A DNA stretch of 5,439 nucleotides from UBA5177 sp002413265 (GTDB lineage: Bacteria > Chloroflexota > UBA5177): NCBI GenBank assembly GCA_036752825.1, contig DAIORV010000146.1:1-5439 (forward strand), in the 5' to 3' direction. The translations under genes and the position numbers were made by a program. Under the pieces are notes generated by a model. It had not been told where the DNA came from. It searched no databases and saw only the letters and a list, made by a program, of their open reading frames with translations. This document shows, piece after piece, positions 1 through 5,439 of the stretch. Every line of letters starts with the position of its first letter. Within the stretch, counting starts at the first letter, position 1.

Positions 1-10
1 GCCACACCTG

Positions 11-39
11 CTGACCATATGGGTGCTACCATCTCTAAC
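11..39 (+). promoter_or_regulatory. weak candidate sigma-70-type promoter for the first gene
   Basis: CTGACC (11-16) and TCTAAC (34-39) are separated by 17 nt, and each matches four of six bases of the TTGACA and TATAAT consensus. Transcription would begin near 46 and give a leader of about 33 nt carrying the GGAGG ribosome binding site of the gene at 79. Matches of this quality occur often by chance, so this is only a candidate. Confidence 0.2.
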
Positions 40-67
40 ACGTGGGTCCCTGTCTGTTCTAAGTGTC

Positions 68-72
68 GGAGG
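68..72 (+). promoter_or_regulatory. strong Shine-Dalgarno site that fixes the start at 79
   Basis: GGAGG lies 6 nt before the ATG at 79. The same frame is open upstream to an ATG at 19, but that start has no purine-rich site before it and would put 20 polar residues ahead of an otherwise ideal signal peptide. The site therefore decides in favour of 79. Confidence 0.75.
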
Positions 73-78
73 CAAAGT

Positions 79-549
79 ATGCGGCATCTTGCTATAGCTC
101 TCGCCGTGCTCGGAGCCGCCGGTATGGGCCAGGCACATGCGAGTTCACAGAAACCACTCTTCTCGTACACCCACAAGTCGACGGCCATGACACTGAGCAT
201 CTTGAAGGGCGCGTACGATAAACACGGCGATCGGTACGAACGCCCGAAGAGCGGCATGATGTTCGACCTGAAATACGTTCGTATCGCAAACCGGAGCGGT
301 CAGACGCGCACCTTCAATCCGCTCAACATCAGCGAGCTGGACAACAAAGGCAAGCTTCGTGAGAGCACCTTTTTCCTGCCCAGCTACTATCACCCGGTGC
401 TCGGCCTGCTGCACCTTAGGGCACACCAGTCAAAAACCGGTTGGGTCGGTTTTCAGATCTCCACCAAATCCACCTACGTCGACGTGTACTGGAATGACGA
501 CTACACGCTCAGCTCGCCTCAGCACATCGGGCGCTTCAAGCTCCACTGA
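79..549 (+). CDS. small secreted protein, probable DUF4352-like Ig fold
   Basis: This is a 156-residue exported protein of unknown function. Residues 1-21 form a signal peptide: basic start (MRH), a hydrophobic run AIALAVLGAAG, and an AHA|SS signal peptidase I site after residue 21. The mature part (about 135 residues) looks all-beta. Residues about 58-128 follow the pattern I associate with DUF4352/telokin-like domains: a strand ending in N-R-S-G (FDLKYVRIANRSG), a D-N-K-G-K turn, then a T-G-W-V-G-F strand near 120-125. Such domains are common in secreted proteins of Gram-positive-type bacteria, and their role is mostly unknown. No cysteine or lipobox is present, so it is probably released or loosely envelope-associated. 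It ends 74 nt before the transporter gene and may be a separate transcription unit. The family assignment rests on pattern only; export is well supported. Confidence 0.75.
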   Translation: MRHLAIALAVLGAAGMGQAHASSQKPLFSYTHKSTAMTLSILKGAYDKHGDRYERPKSGMMFDLKYVRIANRSGQTRTFNPLNISELDNKGKLRESTFFLPSYYHPVLGLLHLRAHQSKTGWVGFQISTKSTYVDVYWNDDYTLSSPQHIGRFKLH

Positions 550-612
550 CAGCCCTCCTTACCACTCCATTAATCGACCCTGAAACACCCGAGAGAAGCC
601 GCCCCTCGTCGC

Positions 613-618
613 TAGACT
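613..618 (+). promoter_or_regulatory. candidate -10 element for a leaderless transcript of the binding-protein gene
   Basis: TAGACT fits the TANNNT pattern of a -10 box and ends 5 nt before the ATG at 624, so transcription would begin at or within a base or two of the start codon. There is no Shine-Dalgarno sequence 5-12 nt before this ATG; the nearest purine run, GAGAGAAG at 591-598, is 25 nt away. I see no convincing -35 box, which is usual for leaderless promoters of this type. The site is inferred from spacing and the absence of a ribosome binding site. Confidence 0.35.
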
Positions 619-623
619 GAGCC

Positions 624-1982
624 ATGAACCGGCGCTCGGTCTCACTCGTCCTTCGATTGGCCGCTCTTGGGTGTTTCCTGCTGCCATTAGTGACGGGCTG
701 CGCGGGATCGAGCTCCGCACAAGGAACTCTGACCCTACGGGTCTGGTACAGCACCGACGATCCAGTGGAACGCGGCTGGTCGCAAACACTCGCCCGTCAA
801 TACGAGCGATCGCATCCCCATGTTCGCGTCACCTTGACGGACTACAGCTTCGAAGACATGAACACGAAGCTACAGCTGGCCCTGACCGCCGGAAAGCCCC
901 CGGACGTCGCCTATGTCACGCCACGAGGTCCGGGAATACCGGCTTATCTCCATGCGAATCGGCTTCTCAACCTGACCTCGGCGGCGAAGAAGAAGGATTG
1001 GGCAAGCGCGCTCCGTCCGGGCCTGCTGACGTCTTACAACTCCCCGTTTGCCCTTTACGGCGCTCCCAAGGGCTCGGTAATGGCGGTGCCGACCGTCGTC
1101 GCGGCGGTGGCAGTCCTCTACAACCGCCGCCTGCTGGCGCGACTGCACCTCTCCGTGCCCCGCACCCTGGCTCAGTTTGAGTCGGACCTGGCCGGAGCAA
1201 AGCGTGCCGGGTACATTCCCATTGGCATCGGGAATGGAGATGGCTGGCTCGGCGACGACTGGTACCTGACCCTGGTGCAGTCACTCGTGCCACCGCAAGC
1301 GCTCGTGCCCGAGCAAAGGCTGCAACCACATTTCAGCTTCCGCAGGCCGGGGTTCCTGGAAGCTGCCCGCTTGCTAAAAGCGTGGGCAGACGATGGGTAC
1401 CTCACTCCAAACTTTGGCGGACTCGACGCGCAAGAAGGCATCGACCTCTTTTTCCACGGCGCGACGCTGTTTCAGATGATCTCTTCCTCCGAAAACCTAC
1501 AGATCGCACAGGATGAGCAGCAGACCCGGCTCCCGGTCGGCGTCTTCGCGTTTCCTCGAAAAGATGGTGGAAGCGTCATGCCGCAGAGCGGCTATCTGGG
1601 ATGGGTGATCCCGGCCGCCGCACAGCACAGGGGCCAGGCGATCGATTTCATCGACAGCCTCTTGCGACCTTCGGTGGGAGAGCTGATTCGCCGCCAGGGA
1701 TTTCTTCCTGCCGGCGCCAGTGCCGGGCGCGCGGCCGGGCTTACTCGGCTCAGCTCTCACCAGACCTGGCTAAACGACTACCTGAATTCCTTGAAGACCG
1801 CCCAGCCCGGACTGTACATAGATGCGGCGCCGATTGCCAACCTCAACGCGACCATGGAAGCCAACGTCCAGCTGCTGCTCCAGGGCTACGAGCCGCCGTC
1901 ATTTCTGCTCACGGCACTCGAGGAATCCTACGCGACTCGCGGAGCGAAGGGCAGTACCGCGCGCATCGACGGAGAGTTCTAG
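624..1982 (+). CDS. ABC transporter extracellular solute-binding lipoprotein, family 1 (MalE/UgpB-like)
   Basis: This 452-residue lipoprotein should capture a sugar, oligosaccharide or related ligand outside the membrane and pass it to the permease encoded next. Residues 1-25 are a lipoprotein signal (MNRR, hydrophobic core, lipobox V-T-G-C) with lipidation expected at Cys26. Family 1 features follow in order: first lobe from about 36 (LTLRVWY), the G-K-P-P-D-V element at 90-95, the hinge-side strand A-V-L-Y-N-R-R-L near 163-170 followed by the P-R-T-L-A-Q-F-E helix, a W-A-D-D-G-Y segment at 254-259 leading into E-G-I-D-L-F-F-H-G-A (271-280), and a C-terminal helix near 405-437. Length is normal for the family. 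Ligand identity cannot be read from the sequence, and no catabolic enzyme is nearby. The ATG lacks a Shine-Dalgarno site and may be leaderless. The stop is 3 nt before the permease start, so this is the first gene of an operon. Confidence 0.93.
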   Translation: MNRRSVSLVLRLAALGCFLLPLVTGCAGSSSAQGTLTLRVWYSTDDPVERGWSQTLARQYERSHPHVRVTLTDYSFEDMNTKLQLALTAGKPPDVAYVTPRGPGIPAYLHANRLLNLTSAAKKKDWASALRPGLLTSYNSPFALYGAPKGSVMAVPTVVAAVAVLYNRRLLARLHLSVPRTLAQFESDLAGAKRAGYIPIGIGNGDGWLGDDWYLTLVQSLVPPQALVPEQRLQPHFSFRRPGFLEAARLLKAWADDGYLTPNFGGLDAQEGIDLFFHGATLFQMISSSENLQIAQDEQQTRLPVGVFAFPRKDGGSVMPQSGYLGWVIPAAAQHRGQAIDFIDSLLRPSVGELIRRQGFLPAGASAGRAAGLTRLSSHQTWLNDYLNSLKTAQPGLYIDAAPIANLNATMEANVQLLLQGYEPPSFLLTALEESYATRGAKGSTARIDGEF

Positions 1983-1988
1983 CAATTG
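1971..1988 (+). promoter_or_regulatory. ribosome binding site and TTG start inside the operon
   Basis: GGAGAG (1971-1976) lies within the last codons of the binding-protein gene, 9 nt before a TTG at 1986. The upstream stop TAG (1980-1982) falls between them. Ribosomes ending the first gene would be positioned to begin the second. The next in-frame TTG (1998) has no properly spaced site, so TTG 1986 is the best start for the permease. Confidence 0.65.
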
Positions 1989-3719
1989 TCGGTAGGCTTG
2001 CTGCCCCGAAAGAATCCGCCGGGCTTTGGCGCGGCGTCTCTCTTCGTTCTTCCTGCCCTGCTAGCTGTCGCCCTCTTCACCCTCTACCCGCTACTGGAAG
2101 TGGTCCGCCTGGCCTTCTACCGATGGGACGGCTATGGAACTCAAACCTTCATTGGTCTTGGAAACATCCGCTTCCTGGCGAGTAACGACGTGACTCGGAT
2201 TGCTTTCGAGCACAGTCTGCTCTGGCTTCTGGCGGCCGCCGTCATTCCGACCGCCGCGGGACTTGCCCTGGCGCTTTTGACAAGGCGTGCCGGCGCAGGG
2301 TCGATCTGGCTGGGAGTGATCTTCTTTCCGGTCCTCATGCCTCCCACGGCGGTGGCGGCGATCTGGCTGCTGGTGCTGTCGCCAACTTCAGGCCCGGTCA
2401 ATCAACTTCTCGGAGACGCCGGCCTACACCAATTCTCTACGGCTCCTCTTGGCGACCCGCGCCAGGCGCTGACAGCCCTCTTCGTGGCCTGGGTGTGGTC
2501 GACCGTCGGTGTGGGCATGCTCCTCTTCTGGTCTGGGCTTCGCGGTATAGGCGTGGAGTTCTATCAGATGGCCAAAGTCGAAGGAGCCGGCTCCTGGTGG
2601 CGAATGGTGCACGTAACGCTGCCTGCCTTGCGTCGAGTAGCCGCCGTGGTGGCCCTGGTCAATGTGGTACTTGCTGGACAGGTTTTCGATCTCATCTACG
2701 TAACGACGGGCGGCGGGCCGGGCTACGCCACACTGATTCTTCCTCTCGACATGTACGCCCGAGCCTTCGGCGGCAAGACCGGGCAAGGTTCGGCGGTCGC
2801 TCTTGCTCAGATCTTGCTCATTGCCATAATGGTCGCCCTCATCCTCAGCCTGTCTCGGGACCACGAGCCGTTCGGGACCGGCGAGCCACCCGCGTCCAGA
2901 AGGCCAAGCATCTCGACCACTTCAACGGCAGCGGTTGCCGCGTTCCTCTCGCTGCTGCCTCTACTCTGGCTGCTGCGAGCCCTTGCGCTACCGGGAAGGG
3001 CCCTTGCCCTCGGCAACGCGACACCAACCATGTCGGCCGTTTCGGACAACGTACGCTCCGCCTGGGACGCGGGAATGTCGAGCGCTTTGCCTCGAAGCCT
3101 TCTACTCGCCGTCGCTGTCGTAGCCGGTACGCTGACCATCGCGGTTCCAGCCGCCTATTCCCTGTCATCCCTTATAAGGAAGGGTTCGCTGCGAGTGATC
3201 GTCCTCGCGGTCTTGACCCTCTGTCTCATCCAACCTGCTCCGGTGCTCGTGATACCGCTCTTCTCACTCCTGCGAAACCTCAACCTTCTCGACAATCCGC
3301 TGGGAATAGTCCTTCCAGAGATCGCGCGGGCTATTCCGTTCGCCATCCTGGCAATCTGGGCTGGGATATCCGGCCTGGCTCGTGAGCAGTTGCTGGCGGC
3401 GCGGGCAGACGGAGCCACGTCCTGGCAGAGCATGTGGCTGGTAGTGCTGCCGTTGGCCGCGCCCGCCGTGTGGGTGGCCGCTGCCTGGGCTTTCCTCACC
3501 TCCTGGAACGAGTACTTGCTGCCCACCGTCGTCTCGCAGGACGGCTCGCTGGCCACGGTGCCCACCACGCTTGGAAGCTTCGCCGGGGCCTATGACACAC
3601 AGTTCGGGGTGCTGGCCGCCGGGACTGCACTTGCGTTGGCTCCAATAATGCTGCTTTACCTGGTAGTGAGCGCCCCCGCAGGCCGGGCAGCGATCGCGCT
3701 GCGAGGACGTCTCCGATGA
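1986..3719 (+). CDS. fused two-domain sugar ABC permease (MalF-type plus MalG-type halves)
   Basis: This 577-residue membrane protein appears to contain both transmembrane subunits of a carbohydrate importer, normally encoded as two proteins of about 280-300 residues. The N-terminal half has about six membrane segments (near 17-40, 78-98, 107-131, 162-184, 218-240, 270-290), an EAA loop at about 191-217 with V-E-G-A-G-S-W and T-L-P-A-L, and the MalF/UgpA-type sequence F-D-L-I-Y-V-T-T-G-G-G-P-G at 234-246. A polar linker of about 20 residues (291-312) follows. The C-terminal half has about six more segments (near 315-335, 370-396, 401-426, 438-462, 486-512, 542-562), an EAA loop at 467-493 with A-D-G-A-T-S-W and V-L-P-L, and the MalG-type S-W-N-E-Y-L-L-P at 506-513. 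Six segments per half place both EAA loops and the linker in the cytoplasm, as needed to dock an ATPase dimer. The frame is continuous. The start is TTG, and the end overlaps the next gene by 4 nt. Confidence 0.93.
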   Translation: MSVGLLPRKNPPGFGAASLFVLPALLAVALFTLYPLLEVVRLAFYRWDGYGTQTFIGLGNIRFLASNDVTRIAFEHSLLWLLAAAVIPTAAGLALALLTRRAGAGSIWLGVIFFPVLMPPTAVAAIWLLVLSPTSGPVNQLLGDAGLHQFSTAPLGDPRQALTALFVAWVWSTVGVGMLLFWSGLRGIGVEFYQMAKVEGAGSWWRMVHVTLPALRRVAAVVALVNVVLAGQVFDLIYVTTGGGPGYATLILPLDMYARAFGGKTGQGSAVALAQILLIAIMVALILSLSRDHEPFGTGEPPASRRPSISTTSTAAVAAFLSLLPLLWLLRALALPGRALALGNATPTMSAVSDNVRSAWDAGMSSALPRSLLLAVAVVAGTLTIAVPAAYSLSSLIRKGSLRVIVLAVLTLCLIQPAPVLVIPLFSLLRNLNLLDNPLGIVLPEIARAIPFAILAIWAGISGLAREQLLAARADGATSWQSMWLVVLPLAAPAVWVAAAWAFLTSWNEYLLPTVVSQDGSLATVPTTLGSFAGAYDTQFGVLAAGTALALAPIMLLYLVVSAPAGRAAIALRGRLR

Positions 3720-4555
3720 CCTCTCTGCTCTCCGGGGTGCTGCTCGCGATTAGCTTCGTTCGGTTCGCCGCCAGCCCCCTCGAGCCTTACGCGGCCGCCG
3801 TGCACGGCGTCGTTGCCGGATACCGACTATCAGGTGTCGAACCCGACGGCGACCCGCTCTATCAGGCTGTTATGAAGACCGAACTCGCTCCATCGGGCAG
3901 ACTTCCGCGGCTCAATCTCATAGTGGACGCCTACATGGAGCAGTTCAAGCCCGATACCACACCGATCCTGCCCGATTTCCTGCATCGCAATCGGCCGGCG
4001 ACCAACCTCGGAGGTTTTCTGCAGGGAAAGCTCCTTCTGACCGATGACGCCGGCAACGTGATCTCTATCGGCAGCTTTGTTGCCGAGGCCTTTCTCGACA
4101 ACTCAAACAGCGCAATCATGACGCTCTATGGAAGCAAAAGCGGCTACGGGGCAGCTGGGCAGATCCAGGGCCGATTCAATCTCGCCAAGCAAGGTCAGAA
4201 TGTAGCGGTTACCGGACGCTTCACGGGTCATCTCAGCCTGTCGGCTTCTGCTCGGCGCCAGGTGCTGGCCAATGCCGGCAAACGCATGAAGCCTGTGGAA
4301 AAGATCATCAGTCAGGTATCAGTCACGCCGCACGCGATGGTCGGTCGGGCCACGGCAAAGTCGCAGAGCGTACCACTCCATACCGGATTCAGCGGCACTC
4401 AGAACAAGAGTCCGCTCCGCACGCCGGCAGCTCCATCCACGTCCGGCAAACCTGTATCCGCCGTCACAATCGCCGCCGCCGCCGGCGCAATCCTTTCGTT
4501 CTTGATTGCCGCCTTACTCCTCTGGCGCGGACGAAAGCAGTCACTGACTACCTGA
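3716..4555 (+). CDS. exported, C-terminally membrane-anchored protein of unknown family in the transporter operon
   Basis: I do not recognise this 279-residue protein. Its ATG overlaps the permease stop (ATGA, 3716-3719), a strong sign of translational coupling. Residues 1-20 resemble a signal peptide with a weakly charged start and a cleavage region around F-A-A-S-P or the later A-A-A. Residues about 28-215 form the outer domain: a mixed region to about 95, then glycine-punctuated probable beta strands at 98-175 (G-G-F-L-Q-G-K-L-L-L, I-G-S-F-V, I-M-T-L-Y-G, two G-R-F units at 152-154 and 167-169), suggesting a sandwich or small barrel. A Ser/Thr/Pro-rich stalk (about 216-247) leads to a single membrane helix (about 248-270) and a basic stop-transfer tail R-G-R-K. 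There is no LPXTG sorting signal and no cysteine. It should face outward, tethered beside the transporter. An accessory or ligand-presenting role is inference from position only. Confidence 0.85.
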   Translation: MTSLLSGVLLAISFVRFAASPLEPYAAAVHGVVAGYRLSGVEPDGDPLYQAVMKTELAPSGRLPRLNLIVDAYMEQFKPDTTPILPDFLHRNRPATNLGGFLQGKLLLTDDAGNVISIGSFVAEAFLDNSNSAIMTLYGSKSGYGAAGQIQGRFNLAKQGQNVAVTGRFTGHLSLSASARRQVLANAGKRMKPVEKIISQVSVTPHAMVGRATAKSQSVPLHTGFSGTQNKSPLRTPAAPSTSGKPVSAVTIAAAAGAILSFLIAALLLWRGRKQSLTT

Positions 4556-4612
4556 TTTCTCCCCTCGATCAATAGACGGATGCGGCGAGCAATCTGACGA
4601 GGGGGCGAGAAA
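4556..4612 (+). other. imperfect inverted repeat directly after the operon's last stop
   Basis: TTTCTCCCCTCG (4556-4567) can pair with CGAGGG (4598-4603) and GAGAAA (4607-4612), giving 12 base pairs with a 3-nt bulge (GGC) and a 30-nt loop. It begins at the base after the TGA at 4553-4555. No run of T follows the right arm on the + strand, so it is not a standard intrinsic terminator. It could protect the mRNA 3' end or mark the operon end in a factor-dependent way. The long loop makes a chance origin plausible. Confidence 0.35.
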
Positions 4613-4620
4613 GAGGAGGC

Positions 4621-4634
4621 TACCCTGGTACCCT
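4621..4634 (+). promoter_or_regulatory. tandem TACCCT, candidate -10 region for the last gene
   Basis: TACCCT occurs twice, at 4621-4626 and 4629-4634, separated by GG. Both copies fit TANNNT. The second would start transcription about 5 nt before the ATG at 4647, giving a nearly leaderless mRNA; the first would give a leader of about 13 nt. No -35 box stands out. A GAGGAGG at 4613-4619 lies 27 nt before the ATG, too far to serve it. Low confidence. Confidence 0.2.
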
Positions 4635-4646
4635 TTTCATATCTGT

Positions 4647-5439
4647 ATGAAACAATTCGCGCCGCACGTCACACAATTTCACTCGCATCGGCACGCGGTC
4701 TCCGCAACCATTCTTCTGTGCGCCATGCTTTGCGGCCTGTCTAGCCTCGTACCTCGAGCCGCCTTGGCGGCCGCGAGTCCTGCCACCCCATCTCCAGGGT
4801 CGATGCTCTTGCCGAAGAGTTCATTTTCTCCTGCCGCGCGCCTGCAGGCCGGTGAAGCAGGTAACTATCTGGCCGGGCGCGCATCGGACGTGCACTCCGC
4901 GTCACCTGCCGCTCTCGGCCGCAGCGGCGGAGTTTTAGAAACCGCCAGTTGGAGCGTCACCTCACAGCGTCAGCTCCGACACATCTCAATCCAGTACGTA
5001 GGCTCGATCTTCTCGGGGGTCGATGCCGCTTCGGCTGCCTACGCGGACGCCTCGACGACCCTCTGGGAAAGCGGTCAGCCGGCTCAGCTTCCAGGTCTGA
5101 AGCCCGAAGCATTCACCGTGCAGGTGTCCGGGGGGAAGGTCGAAATCTACGCGATAACCTACCGCGGGCCGCTCGAGCTCGAGCTGCGACTGCGGTACCC
5201 GATCGCGCTCGATCGACGGTCGATCAAGGCGTCCGTATCCGCCTTCGTTCTTACGGTGACCGCGGCTCAGCGCCTCGCGGCCAGGCTCGTTCCCGACCAG
5301 ACCGCTCTCGCAACCCCTTCTCAGCTCCCGCCCGTGGCCGAGGCTCCGTTTGGCGCAGGCCCGATCGTTAAGAGCCCTTCGCTTATGGGCCCGGATCCCA
5401 CCTCTGCACCTGCCGGCGCAATCCTGTTCCCGGGCAGCT
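4647..5439 (+). CDS. secreted protein of unknown family, 3' end beyond the window (partial)
   Basis: An open frame of 264 codons runs from ATG 4647 to the window edge without a stop. The first 41 residues form a signal peptide: basic/histidine-containing start (R15, H16), hydrophobic core about 18-36, and A-L-A|A-S cleavage after residue 41. A Ser/Ala/Pro-rich segment (42-95) follows, then a compact region at about 97-212: a strand W-S-V-T-S, an alpha segment near 123-140 (D-A-A-S-A-A-Y-A-D-A), L-P-G-L near 147-150, an amphipathic strand L-E-L-E-L-R-L-R-Y at 175-183, and a closing helix 203-212 (T-A-A-Q-R-L-A-A-R-L). Proline-rich sequence resumes at 215-264. The order resembles secreted domains in which a sequence-pair difference term, a 'PGL' turn and a final helix alternate, but I cannot name a family. 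No in-frame start exists between 4566 and 4647, so this ATG is preferred. Residual doubt is about the full length and function, not about coding. Confidence 0.75.
   Translation, partial: MKQFAPHVTQFHSHRHAVSATILLCAMLCGLSSLVPRAALAAASPATPSPGSMLLPKSSFSPAARLQAGEAGNYLAGRASDVHSASPAALGRSGGVLETASWSVTSQRQLRHISIQYVGSIFSGVDAASAAYADASTTLWESGQPAQLPGLKPEAFTVQVSGGKVEIYAITYRGPLELELRLRYPIALDRRSIKASVSAFVLTVTAAQRLAARLVPDQTALATPSQLPPVAEAPFGAGPIVKSPSLMGPDPTSAPAGAILFPGS

Noticed and set aside
19..78. N-terminal extension of the first gene from ATG 19
   Set aside because: There is no ribosome binding site before 19. The extension would bury a clear signal peptide, and GGAGG is ideally placed for ATG 79.
1601..2185. 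194-codon + strand frame bridging the binding protein and the permease
   Set aside because: It overlaps conserved parts of both real genes, is rich in Arg and Pro, and has no plausible start signal.
2424..2864. 146-codon minus-strand frame opposite the permease
   Set aside because: It is antisense to conserved permease sequence, its composition is Arg/His/Gly-rich, and there is no sign of a promoter or ribosome binding site on that strand.
2850..2930. Sequencing error that joins two separate permease genes
   Set aside because: The linker reads as ordinary polar sequence in the same frame as both halves, and no ribosome binding site or start codon for a separate second gene stands out. It cannot be fully excluded without read data.
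2495..3385. 296-codon + strand frame within the permease gene
   Set aside because: The product is Arg/Ser-rich and lacks membrane segments or motifs. The overlapping permease frame carries two EAA loops and clear family sequence, so this is a shadow.
4556..4612. Intrinsic terminator after the operon
   Set aside because: The stem has a 30-nt loop and a bulge, and no U-run follows on the + strand, so I list it only as an inverted repeat.
5172..5183. Tandem CTCGAG CTCGAG
   Set aside because: It encodes L-E-L-E within an amphipathic strand. The repeat is explained by the protein sequence and has no further copies.
5211..5225. 15-nt palindrome (7-bp arms around one base, GATCGAC/GTCGATC)
   Set aside because: It lies inside a coding region in a stretch already rich in GATCG, with no partner site, so it is most likely a codon-composition effect rather than an operator.
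4949..5371. 140-codon + strand frame starting at ATG 4949
   Set aside because: It is a different frame inside the secreted-protein gene at 4647. Its product is very Arg-rich with no domain pattern, as expected of an out-of-frame reading of GC-rich DNA, and no ribosome binding site precedes it.

Overview
The window is a moderately GC-rich bacterial segment (roughly 60% GC by eye) with five genes, all on the + strand. Neither strand shows a tRNA, rRNA, CRISPR array, insertion sequence or phage gene. The host is not identifiable from marker genes. GC level, a TTG start, a possible leaderless start and many secreted proteins of unknown family would suit a Gram-positive-type or Chloroflexota/Dormibacterota-like soil or thermophilic bacterium, but this is weak inference.

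Layout: (1) 79-549, a small secreted protein with a probable DUF4352-like (immunoglobulin/telokin-like) fold and a strong ribosome binding site. (2) 624-1982, a lipoprotein solute-binding protein of the family 1 (MalE/UgpB-like) carbohydrate ABC importers. (3) 1986-3719, a 577-residue permease in which a MalF-type and a MalG-type half are joined in one polypeptide, each with its own EAA loop. (4) 3716-4555, an unrecognised protein with an N-terminal export signal and a C-terminal membrane anchor, overlapping the permease by ATGA. (5) 4647 to the window end, the 5' part of a secreted protein of unknown family whose stop lies beyond the window.

Genes 2-4 form a tight operon: 3 nt between the first two, a 4-nt overlap between the next two. 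The likely unit is a sugar or sugar-phosphate importer in which a surface lipoprotein delivers ligand to a one-chain transmembrane core. No ATPase is encoded here, so a MalK/MsmX-type ATPase must come from elsewhere. The membrane-anchored third protein is the most interesting unknown, because it is translationally coupled to the transporter but resembles no standard transporter part. Four of the five products carry N-terminal export signals and the fifth is an integral membrane protein, so the whole window is devoted to the cell envelope.
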